DNA of 64,000 bases, taken from Clostridium sp. CAG:465. Its GTDB lineage: Bacteria > Bacillota > Clostridia > TANB77 > CAG-465. Under the pieces are notes generated by a model, which searched no databases, was not told the DNA's origin, and saw nothing but the letters and a program-made list of their open reading frames with translations. The stretch covers positions 1 through 64,000 of the forward strand of contig FR891276.1 of the NCBI GenBank assembly GCA_000433755.1, in the 5' to 3' direction. This document shows positions 1 to 6,639 of the stretch, piece by piece (position 1 is the stretch's first letter; each line of letters starts with the position of its first letter). The position numbers and the translations under genes were made by a program.

Positions 1-324
1 AATAGGAAAGTCATATTGAAATTACCATGCCAAAATTTTTATAGTATAGTAATAGAACATACAGAGTATGTTTTTTAAAAAATATATAAATTAACATATC
101 ATATATTTCTTGTCGAAAATTGCGATGGATAGAGGCCTAGAACAACGACCGTTAAAGAAAAGAGTGGCCTAGAGATAGGTGGAAACTTAAATACAACATC
201 TTTAAAAATACCACTAACTACAAAAGTTTTCCACAAATACATAATACTGTTACTAAAATTTTAGGTTCTAGTCTGAATAGTAACAAAGAATTCATTAAAT
301 GATACAAAAGATTTCGAAAAGCAT
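1..324. other. Gene-free region with a GC-rich, foldable island
   Basis: I see no credible gene before position 428. Most of this stretch is very AT-rich, but about 116-187 is nearly half G+C and holds two copies of GGCCTAGA (134-141 and 166-173). Possible pairings include AGGCC with GGCCT of the second copy, GTGGAAA (near 179-186) with TTTCCAC (near 227-233), and CTAGAAC (137-143) with GTTCTAG near 264-271. TGTTACTA (248-255) and TAGTAACA (278-285) form an 8-bp stem. A structured RNA on either strand is possible; I recognise no known RNA family. Confidence 0.3.
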
Positions 325-353
325 TTGACTTTACATAATTTTTGTGATATAAT
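325..353 (+). promoter_or_regulatory. Sigma-A promoter for the 428/785 gene pair
   Basis: TTGACT (325-330) and TATAAT (348-353) are 17 bp apart, with TG one base before the -10 hexamer (extended -10). Transcription would begin near 360, about 55-60 bases upstream of the GGAGGA ribosome-binding site of the first gene. Confidence 0.7.
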
Positions 354-379
354 ATTTAGTACATTAATTTGTTTATAAT

Positions 380-395
380 AGTAACAAATGTTACT
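380..395. promoter_or_regulatory. 16-bp palindrome just downstream of the promoter
   Basis: AGTAACA and TGTTACT form a perfect 7-bp inverted repeat with a 2-bp spacer, about 20 bases after the predicted transcription start. The same half-site occurs as TGTTACTA at 248-255 and TAGTAACA at 278-285, upstream of the promoter. This looks more like a protein-binding operator with distal sites than a terminator, because the loop would be too short and no T-run follows directly. The binding protein is unknown. Confidence 0.4.
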
Positions 396-427
396 TTAAA
401 ATATTTAATTACTGGAGGAATAACCAA

Positions 428-766
428 ATGCAAAAAACAGCCTTAAGACCAATACAGGAATTATATCTTAACTCAAATTATGAGGTGATTACTAATAAAA
501 CTAAAGAATTACCTCCCACATTTACGTTAAGGTTTAGATACAAAGAAGGAAAAATATATCATATTTTAGTCCTCGACTCTCATGATTATCCTTTGTGCGT
601 TTTTTCAAAAAATGACATAGAAAATATAAATCTTAACAGGTTGAGAAAAACAAATCTCTCTCTGAGTCAAGAAAAGATAAAAGAGTATAGTCAAAATTCT
701 GTTGAATTTAAAAGAGAATTTATGAAAATTTTCTTTTATAAAAAATTTATTACTCAAGAATTTTAA
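428..766 (+). CDS. Hypothetical protein, 112 aa
   Basis: I do not recognise this protein. It has no signal peptide or membrane segment and is rich in charged and aromatic residues; the middle (about residues 30-60) reads as alternating beta strands and the end as helices. A GGAGGA site lies 8 bases before the ATG, and a near-consensus promoter lies at 325-353. It is followed after 18 bases by a second small unknown gene with its own AAAGGAG site, so the two form a two-gene unit ending at the terminator at 1088. The conserved genes to the right run the opposite way, so this pair looks like an accessory insertion. Confidence 0.75.
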   Translation: MQKTALRPIQELYLNSNYEVITNKTKELPPTFTLRFRYKEGKIYHILVLDSHDYPLCVFSKNDIENINLNRLRKTNLSLSQEKIKEYSQNSVEFKREFMKIFFYKKFITQEF

Positions 767-784
767 AGCTAAAGGAGCAAAAAA

Positions 785-1084
785 ATGATTCAATCACCCC
801 AAAGAAATATACATTATTTTTCTTTTTATAACGGAAAGCTCAGACGCTCAGATAAACCAACAAAAGCTACAAACATATTTGTAAACCAAGTTATTTCAAA
901 CAATAAAAACTCTTTACAAATATACCAGCAAACAATTAAAGGTGAAAAGCTTGAGGTTTGTGTTATTGATGATAGTAGGATATCAACAGAGTTACAAAAC
1001 AAAGAACTCTACATCTTACCTGAAAAAATCAATACAATCGAGAACTTAAAAAAAGCAATAATTTATGATATTTTTGTAAATTAA
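785..1084 (+). CDS. Hypothetical protein, 99 aa
   Basis: This is the second gene of the pair starting at 428, with AAAGGAG seven bases before the ATG. The protein is soluble in appearance, basic at the N-terminus and predicted to alternate strands and helices; no family is recognised. The tight spacing and shared terminator suggest that it works with the 112-residue protein upstream, but nothing in either sequence reveals a reaction or a partner. Confidence 0.75.
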   Translation: MIQSPQRNIHYFSFYNGKLRRSDKPTKATNIFVNQVISNNKNSLQIYQQTIKGEKLEVCVIDDSRISTELQNKELYILPEKINTIENLKKAIIYDIFVN

Positions 1085-1087
1085 GCT

Positions 1088-1120
1088 AAAAATACTAGGA
1101 ATTAATTTTCCTAGTATTTT
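1088..1120. terminator. Bidirectional terminator between 785 gene and dpaB
   Basis: A perfect stem AAAATACTAGGAA / TTCCTAGTATTTT with a 6-base loop lies between the convergent stop codons at 1084 and 1122. T-rich arms on both strands suit intrinsic termination in both directions. Confidence 0.85.
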
Positions 1121-1121
1121 C

Positions 1122-1706
1122 TTATTTCTTTGACAGTATGGGTTGAATTTGTTTAAAATGTAATGCATCATATACAGTATCTACTATATAATTATAGTCT
1201 AAGACTAAAGACTTTGGTTTCGATATATAATCATCCTGTCTAAATGGTACAAAATACATATTTTTAGTATTAATTAATTTTGCAATATTTTGAAGACTTG
1301 CACCAAGCCCATCATTAGTTGAGACTCCGATTACTACAGGTTTGTTGTTCCTTATATGTCCTTTTATTGCCATAAGCACAGGCGTATCGGTAATACCATT
1401 TGCAAGTTTTGCTAAACTATTTCCTGTACATGGACATACTAAAATTATATCAACTAAATTCTTCGGGCCAACGGGTTCAGCTTTTTGTATTGTATCAATA
1501 ATATTATTTTTTGATTCTTGTTTTAACATTTTTATGTATTCATCTTTTTTGTAAAATCTAGTGTCTAAATTTTTTGTTGAAAAAGAAATAATCGGATAAA
1601 CATCTGCGCCTTCAGTCATTAAATTAGATATAACATTTTTTGTCTCAGAAAAATTACAAAACGATCCTGTTATACCGAGTCCAATTTTTATACCTTCAAG
1701 TTTCAT
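1122..1706 (-). CDS. dpaB: Dipicolinate synthase subunit B
   Basis: With subunit A, this flavoprotein-like subunit makes dipicolinic acid, the calcium chelator of the spore core, from dihydroxy-tetrahydrodipicolinate in the mother cell. The 194-residue protein has the family's N-terminal glycine-rich loop (GLGITGSFCNF), the CPCTGNSLAKLANG segment and the PVVIGVSTNDGLG motif, and its length is about normal. An upstream GGAGG-type site (CCACCTCC on the plus strand) supports the ATG. The dpaA subunit and the usual asd/dapA neighbours are not adjacent, so the operon of Bacillus subtilis is broken up here. A mother-cell sigma factor is expected to drive it, but I could not fix a promoter. Confidence 0.9.
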   Translation of the reverse strand: MKLEGIKIGLGITGSFCNFSETKNVISNLMTEGADVYPIISFSTKNLDTRFYKKDEYIKMLKQESKNNIIDTIQKAEPVGPKNLVDIILVCPCTGNSLAKLANGITDTPVLMAIKGHIRNNKPVVIGVSTNDGLGASLQNIAKLINTKNMYFVPFRQDDYISKPKSLVLDYNYIVDTVYDALHFKQIQPILSKK

Positions 1707-1753
1707 AAAACCACCTCCGACTATAATATTTTATGTCAAAGGTGGTTAATTTG

Positions 1754-2359
1754 TTATATTTTTCTAAATAACCCTACTACTTTACCAACAATTTGTACAT
1801 CTTTTACAATTATTGGCTCCATAGTATCATTTTCAGGTTGAAGTCTTACATGATCTTTTTCTTTATAAAAAGTTTTAACTGTTGCATTTCCATCTATCAT
1901 AGCTACAACAATTTGGCCATTTCTAGCTGTATTTTCTTTTGAAACTATTATATAATCTCCATTATTTATTCCTGCATTTATCATACTTTCGCCTTGAACT
2001 TTTAATACAAAAGTCTCATTTTTTAAATCAGACTGAGAAAAGAAACTTTCTCCAATTGAAAAATAATCTTCAATATTTTCTTGTGCTAAAATTGGTTCAC
2101 CAGCTGCAACTTTACCAACAATTGGAATAGATATTGTTGGTTCATCTCCAACTATTTTAATTGCTCTTGTTTTCAAATCTCCCTTATCAATATACCCTTT
2201 TTCAGCAAGTCTAGCAATATATTGATGAACTGATGATGTAGACTTAAAATTAAGTGCTGCACATATTTCTCTAATTGAAGGCGGATAACCTTTTTCTCTT
2301 ATTTGTTCTTTTAAATAATCAAAAACTCTTTTTTCTTGTACATTTAATGTAGTACCCAT
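1754..2359 (-). CDS. lexA: LexA SOS repressor
   Basis: LexA represses DNA-damage genes and cuts itself when RecA forms filaments. The winged-helix DNA-binding part spans about residues 1-65 (PPSIREI, then STSSVHQYI as recognition helix). The cleavage site is Ala86-Gly87 in VAAGEP, and the catalytic dyad is Ser125 (GESM) and Lys162 (ATVKTF), so it should be cleavable. An upstream in-frame TTG at 2377 was rejected, because AAAGGAG sits eight bases before the ATG at 2359, giving 201 residues, the usual family length. Two operator-like palindromes lie upstream, so autorepression is likely. Confidence 0.95.
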   Translation of the reverse strand: MGTTLNVQEKRVFDYLKEQIREKGYPPSIREICAALNFKSTSSVHQYIARLAEKGYIDKGDLKTRAIKIVGDEPTISIPIVGKVAAGEPILAQENIEDYFSIGESFFSQSDLKNETFVLKVQGESMINAGINNGDYIIVSKENTARNGQIVVAMIDGNATVKTFYKEKDHVRLQPENDTMEPIIVKDVQIVGKVVGLFRKI

Positions 2360-2375
2360 ATAACAAACTCCTTTC

Positions 2376-2387
2376 AAACTTACGTTT
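2376..2387. promoter_or_regulatory. Candidate LexA operator 1 of lexA
   Basis: AAACTTACGTTT has the AAAC-N4-GTTT form, a relaxed version of the Gram-positive SOS box GAAC-N4-GTTC. It lies 17 bases upstream of the lexA ATG, next to the ribosome-binding site, and pairs with a second copy 37 bases further upstream. Confidence 0.6.
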
Positions 2388-2424
2388 ATTTTAAAAAATT
2401 ATATCATATAATTTTTTCTTTGTC

Positions 2425-2436
2425 AAACATAAGTTT
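2425..2436. promoter_or_regulatory. Candidate LexA operator 2 of lexA
   Basis: AAACATAAGTTT matches the first site in eight outer bases and in the central TA positions (AAACnTAnGTTT). Centre-to-centre distance between the two sites is 49 bases. Two operators in front of lexA are common in Firmicutes. Confidence 0.6.
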
Positions 2437-2453
2437 TATTTTTATTGTTACTA

Positions 2454-3530
2454 TTATATTCCAAAACAAATACCAGTATCTTTAGCAGTTCTATAAATGT
2501 CATCATTTTCAAGATCAAGAAGCCTTGGCTTTCTTTCCCTTGGAAAAGGCATTTTTTGAATTTCATTTTGATTTACACCTACAATATATCCATGTCTACC
2601 ATCTGAAAGAAGATTAAATGCATAGTCTCCAAGTCTTGAACCAAGTATTATATCTGATGCACAAGGATCTCCTCCTCTTTGCAGATGACCAAGAACCATT
2701 GGTCTTGATTCATATCCAGTTATTTCTTCAATTTGCGCTGAAAGTTTAGCAGCAATTCCCCCAAATCTTTTTTGTTCAAAACTGTCTTTTATAACCTTAG
2801 AAATGGTTTCTTTTTTGCCTTTTTCTTTACATGCCTCAGATACAGCAATAATAACATATCTTTTATCTGTACTCATTATTTCTTTTACTCTATTACATAC
2901 AATATTTAAATCGTAATCTCTCTCAGGTAATAGTATAATATCTGCTCCAGCAGCAAATCCGCTGTATAAAGTTAAGTAACCAGATGTTCTTCCCATCATT
3001 TCTACTACCATTACTCTTCTATGTGAAGCTGCAGTTGTTTTTAATTTTCTGATTGCTTCAACAGCATTTTCTACACCAGTATCAAATCCTATAGTTGGAT
3101 TACTAGCAACCATATCATTGTCAATCGTTTTTGGAATTCCAATTGTTGGCATACCAGCCTCATCAATGACTCTTGCAGAGTCAAGGGTACCATCGCCGCC
3201 AATTATAATCATAGCTTCAACGCCAATTTTTCTTAGAGCTTTTATTGAATCATCTACTCTATCTTCATATTCATCTTTTTTCTCTTTACTAGGATAATGA
3301 AAAGGACATTCTTTATTTGAAGAACCAAGTATAGTTCCTCCCTGTCTTTCAATATTTTCAACAATTTTATTATCAAGTACCATATACTTTCTTTCTACAA
3401 ATCCAATAAATCCATCAATAATTCCAACTACAACAATGTTATTTTTAGATGCTGCCATAACCACTGATTTAATTGCAGCGTTAAGTCCTGCACAATCTCC
3501 ACCTGCTGTCATAATAGCTATTTTTTTCAT
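2454..3530 (-). CDS. pfkA: 6-phosphofructokinase
   Basis: The enzyme phosphorylates fructose 6-phosphate in glycolysis. The N-terminal TAGGDCAGLNAAI loop, GGDGT (111-115), PKTIDND (133-139), TAASHRR and the later GHLQRGG motif mark the PfkA family; 358 residues is slightly long for a classical enzyme. Glycine in GGDGT favours ATP, because pyrophosphate enzymes carry Asp there. The Lys in PKTIDND, in place of the PGTIDND glycine of classical ATP enzymes, places it in the intermediate clade that includes actinobacterial ATP-dependent enzymes. Its ATG overlaps the mtnN stop (ATGA), so the two are translationally coupled. Confidence 0.9.
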   Translation of the reverse strand: MKKIAIMTAGGDCAGLNAAIKSVVMAASKNNIVVVGIIDGFIGFVERKYMVLDNKIVENIERQGGTILGSSNKECPFHYPSKEKKDEYEDRVDDSIKALRKIGVEAMIIIGGDGTLDSARVIDEAGMPTIGIPKTIDNDMVASNPTIGFDTGVENAVEAIRKLKTTAASHRRVMVVEMMGRTSGYLTLYSGFAAGADIILLPERDYDLNIVCNRVKEIMSTDKRYVIIAVSEACKEKGKKETISKVIKDSFEQKRFGGIAAKLSAQIEEITGYESRPMVLGHLQRGGDPCASDIILGSRLGDYAFNLLSDGRHGYIVGVNQNEIQKMPFPRERKPRLLDLENDDIYRTAKDTGICFGI

Positions 3531-4210
3531 ATATTCTCCTCCTCTAAATATTCCTTTAATATTCTTGAAATATTTTCTGTTGCAATCTCTGCAAACTTTC
3601 TATATTCAATGTTATTGCCACTATCCGATATAATTCTTAATGTAACAAATTCTTTATTATTCAAATAAGCAACATGATTTATACTTGCACTTTCCATATC
3701 AATAGCAATACCATTAAATTTCTTCTTTAATGTTTCCTTTTCATTTTTGTCAACAATAAATTTATCTGAAGATAAAATTGTACCAATCTCCGATTTTATA
3801 GATAATTTATCACATACACTTTGTATTTTAACTGATAACCTCTCACTTGCAGGAACTCTTACTTTATCTATTCCAAAAGTATGTCCTATCTCATATCCAA
3901 GAGCACTTACATCTTGATCAAATTCAACAGTATTATTTGAAATTGCCACGTCAAATACATTTAAATTATCTGATATACTTCCAGCCACTCCAACATTTAG
4001 CACATATTGTATATCAAAATTTGATATTAATATCTGTGTTGCAACTGCAGAATTTACTTTTCCTTCATTTGATTTTACAATTATAACATCTTTAGAATAT
4101 AACTTACCTATATAAAAATCAAGAAAGGAAACATTCTTTTTTTCTACTACGTCCATATCAGAAATTAGTCTATCTAATTCCATGTCCATTGCACCAATTA
4201 TTCCAATCAT
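3527..4210 (-). CDS. mtnN: 5'-methylthioadenosine/S-adenosylhomocysteine nucleosidase
   Basis: The enzyme removes adenine from methylthioadenosine, S-adenosylhomocysteine and 5'-deoxyadenosine, clearing by-products of methyltransferases and radical-SAM enzymes such as RlmN and NrdG encoded in this window. Family signs are the GIIGAM start, Glu at residue 12, the NVGVAGS motif, the DMESASINHVA segment that binds the ribose, and RIISDSG with the catalytic Asp. At 227 residues it is full length. The AGGAG of its ribosome-binding site lies within the last codons of the upstream epimerase fusion, and pfkA overlaps its stop, so these genes form one translational chain. Confidence 0.92.
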   Translation of the reverse strand: MIGIIGAMDMELDRLISDMDVVEKKNVSFLDFYIGKLYSKDVIIVKSNEGKVNSAVATQILISNFDIQYVLNVGVAGSISDNLNVFDVAISNNTVEFDQDVSALGYEIGHTFGIDKVRVPASERLSVKIQSVCDKLSIKSEIGTILSSDKFIVDKNEKETLKKKFNGIAIDMESASINHVAYLNNKEFVTLRIISDSGNNIEYRKFAEIATENISRILKEYLEEENI

Positions 4211-4212
4211 TT

Positions 4213-5664
4213 TTATTCTCCTATTTCGTTTCTAATCCTATCTTTCTCACTTTTTGTCATCTTTTCACATGCATATGAAAGCAAAATACTAGGTAATTTT
4301 TTTTCATGGTTCTTATCACACAAATATTCTACAATTACTTTTGGTTCCTTTTTATATAATTCTCTTAATACCCATCCTGTAGCCTTCTGATACAAATGAA
4401 ATTCATCATATAACACATAATTACAAACCTGTAGTGGAAGTTCCAACAAACCATTTCTTACAAAATTAAGCTGTGAGACAATACCTATTCTTTTTACCCA
4501 AAAATTTTTATTATTTAAATACATAAATATTTTTTTTCTTCTTTGTTTTTCACTTAATGTGTACAGATTATATGCTAAAATATTTGGTCCTGATACATCA
4601 GTTAAATCCCAGTTGTTTATATATCCAATATTATCTTCAAAGAAGTTAAAAATATCCTTCAATTCCTTTAAAGACTTTTTATCTTTCTTATCTTTAATTA
4701 CTTTTTTATATAGAATACTTATTTTATTAATCAGACAAAAAATAGCAAATCTTCTATAGTCATGAAATTTAGAAGTTATAAAATAAAGTAAAATATTTAA
4801 ATTTATATATTTATACCACATAAGAGCACATTTTCTTATATCAGGTACATTTATACCAAGTAAAATATCATTTTCACCATAACCACCTGGAACAACTTGA
4901 AGGGTGGTTGTGTCTAATTTCATATTTGCTCTTCTTGGTAATTTTTCAATAGTATGTATAACATTTACAAGTAAAAACTTTTCAAAAAGCAAATCCGTAT
5001 TACTCTCTTTAGATAAATAACTTCCTATAACAATACTATTTACCCCATTTCTTATAGATTTTGGTATTGTTTCTTCATTTAACCCTCCATCTACTTGTAC
5101 ATCTATTTTTGGAAAAATGTTTTTTGCAAAGATAATTTTATCATAAGTTGATTTAATGTATTTTTGACCACCAAATCCAGGTTCAACACTCATTAGAAGT
5201 ATTTTATTTATTTTTGATTTATATTTTTTTAAGATATCAACTTTTGTTTTAGGTTTTAATGCAACACCAATACTTAAATCTCTATTTTCTTTTTCCTTTA
5301 ATTTTCTTTTTTTATCAATTAAATAATTTAAATTCTTTTCAAAATTACGTATTTCATAATGAATAGTTATATTGTCTGCTCCAAGTTCTATTGCTCTATC
5401 AACATATTTTTCCTTAACAGGTTCCTCCACCATTAAATGAACATCAATATAAAATCCTAATTTTTTTGCATAACAAATACTTTCAATATTTATGCCAGTA
5501 TTTGGTACAAATTTAGAGTCCATTATATCAAAATGTATACAAACATCAAATACTCCAGTTTTAATATTTAAGTCATTAATCTTTTCTTTTATGTTTTTTA
5601 AGTTATCAATATATCTTTCTTTATTGTTTACATCAAGTATTGAAACAGATATATTATCCTTCAT
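4213..5664 (-). CDS. Ribulose-phosphate 3-epimerase fused to AlkD-like DNA repair domain
   Basis: Residues 1 to about 225 are a ribulose-phosphate 3-epimerase of the pentose phosphate pathway, with metal and catalytic residues intact (His44 and Asp46 in HFDIMDSKFVPN, His76 in DVHLM, EPGFGGQKY, Asp192 in QVDGG). After a linker, about 275-483 resembles the helical-repeat DNA alkylation repair (AlkD) family: NWDLTDVSGP (351-360), FWVKRIGIVSQL (388-399) and YQKATGWVLREL (425-436). The ATG at 5664 was chosen over 5703 because GGGTGAT precedes it and the protein then starts like other epimerases. The place after rsgA is the normal place of rpe; the added domain is the oddity. Confidence 0.85.
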   Translation of the reverse strand: MKDNISVSILDVNNKERYIDNLKNIKEKINDLNIKTGVFDVCIHFDIMDSKFVPNTGINIESICYAKKLGFYIDVHLMVEEPVKEKYVDRAIELGADNITIHYEIRNFEKNLNYLIDKKRKLKEKENRDLSIGVALKPKTKVDILKKYKSKINKILLMSVEPGFGGQKYIKSTYDKIIFAKNIFPKIDVQVDGGLNEETIPKSIRNGVNSIVIGSYLSKESNTDLLFEKFLLVNVIHTIEKLPRRANMKLDTTTLQVVPGGYGENDILLGINVPDIRKCALMWYKYINLNILLYFITSKFHDYRRFAIFCLINKISILYKKVIKDKKDKKSLKELKDIFNFFEDNIGYINNWDLTDVSGPNILAYNLYTLSEKQRRKKIFMYLNNKNFWVKRIGIVSQLNFVRNGLLELPLQVCNYVLYDEFHLYQKATGWVLRELYKKEPKVIVEYLCDKNHEKKLPSILLSYACEKMTKSEKDRIRNEIGE

Positions 5665-5677
5665 ATTATCACCCGCT

Positions 5678-6562
5678 CTATTTATATTTTCTATCATATT
5701 CATCTTTTAATTTTTTAAACAATTCCACATATCTGTCATATCTATTTTTATCTATTCTGCCATCATTTATTGCCTTTTTTACACCACACACTTTTTCATT
5801 TTCAAACACATGACTACAATCTAAATAATCACATTTACATTCTAAAAAATCAGGATAATAATTTTTTAGCTCTTTGTATTCTATATCATATAGTTCATAA
5901 CTTGAAAAACCAGGTGTATCTAAAACATACATATCTTCATTTTTATATATTTTCACATGTTTTGTAGTATGCCTTCCCCTATTTGTCTTTTTTGCCACTT
6001 CAAAGGTTAAAGAATTTGTGCCAAAAATCTTGTTTATAATACTAGATTTTCCTACACCTGAATTACCTGAAAATGCCGATATTTTATTATGTAATTTTTC
6101 CTTTAATACATCTATTCCAATATTATTTTTAGCACTTACTTCAATAATTTGAAATCCTAAATTTCCATATACATTTTTTATATACGATAAATCTTTATTT
6201 GTAATATCTGATATATTTAAATCAATTTTGTTTATAACAATTATGGGTAGAATATCTTTAAATTTTGCAAGTACTATTTGTTTATCTAATAGGAAGAAAT
6301 CCGGACTTGGAGTTGATAGTGAAACCACTACTACAAGATTATCAATATTTGCAACTGGTGGTCGAATAAGACTATTTTTCCTTGGTAATATTTTTTTAAT
6401 CATATACCTATCATAAGATACTTCAACTTCTACTAAATCACCAACTAATATTCCATTTTTTCTTTTTATATTTCCCCTTAAACTTGCTTTAAATTCACTA
6501 TTATCTTCAATATTCTCTAATATATATTCATTTAAAACTATTTCTTTAACTCTCGCTATCAA
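5678..6562 (-). CDS. rsgA: Ribosome small-subunit GTPase RsgA
   Basis: RsgA checks late maturation of the 30S subunit. It has an N-terminal OB-fold (about 1-65) and the circularly permuted GTPase order NKID (111-114), GNSGVGKSS (166-174), DTPG (215-218), then a zinc site made from Cys244, Cys249, His251 and Cys259. At 294 residues it is complete. It probably starts at TTG, with GAGTGAT five bases upstream, a spacing also used by the TTG-started gene at 14086. It lies between prkC and the rpe fusion as in many Firmicutes, but a strong hairpin at 6594-6633 may partly separate it from prkC. Confidence 0.92.
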   Translation of the reverse strand: MIARVKEIVLNEYILENIEDNSEFKASLRGNIKRKNGILVGDLVEVEVSYDRYMIKKILPRKNSLIRPPVANIDNLVVVVSLSTPSPDFFLLDKQIVLAKFKDILPIIVINKIDLNISDITNKDLSYIKNVYGNLGFQIIEVSAKNNIGIDVLKEKLHNKISAFSGNSGVGKSSIINKIFGTNSLTFEVAKKTNRGRHTTKHVKIYKNEDMYVLDTPGFSSYELYDIEYKELKNYYPDFLECKCDYLDCSHVFENEKVCGVKKAINDGRIDKNRYDRYVELFKKLKDEYDRKYK

Positions 6563-6593
6563 ATTATCACTCTATCTTTCTTTTATATACTTA

Positions 6594-6633
6594 AAAGTAC
6601 TCATACATTTTAATATATTAATATGAGTACTTT
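6594..6633 (-). terminator. Hairpin terminator between prkC and rsgA
   Basis: A perfect 12-bp stem (AAAGTACTCATA / TATGAGTACTTT) with a 16-base loop lies just past the prkC stop, followed on the minus strand by TTTTAAG. It may end the stp-prkC message or only attenuate read-through into rsgA. Confidence 0.65.
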
Positions 6634-6639
6634 ATATTT

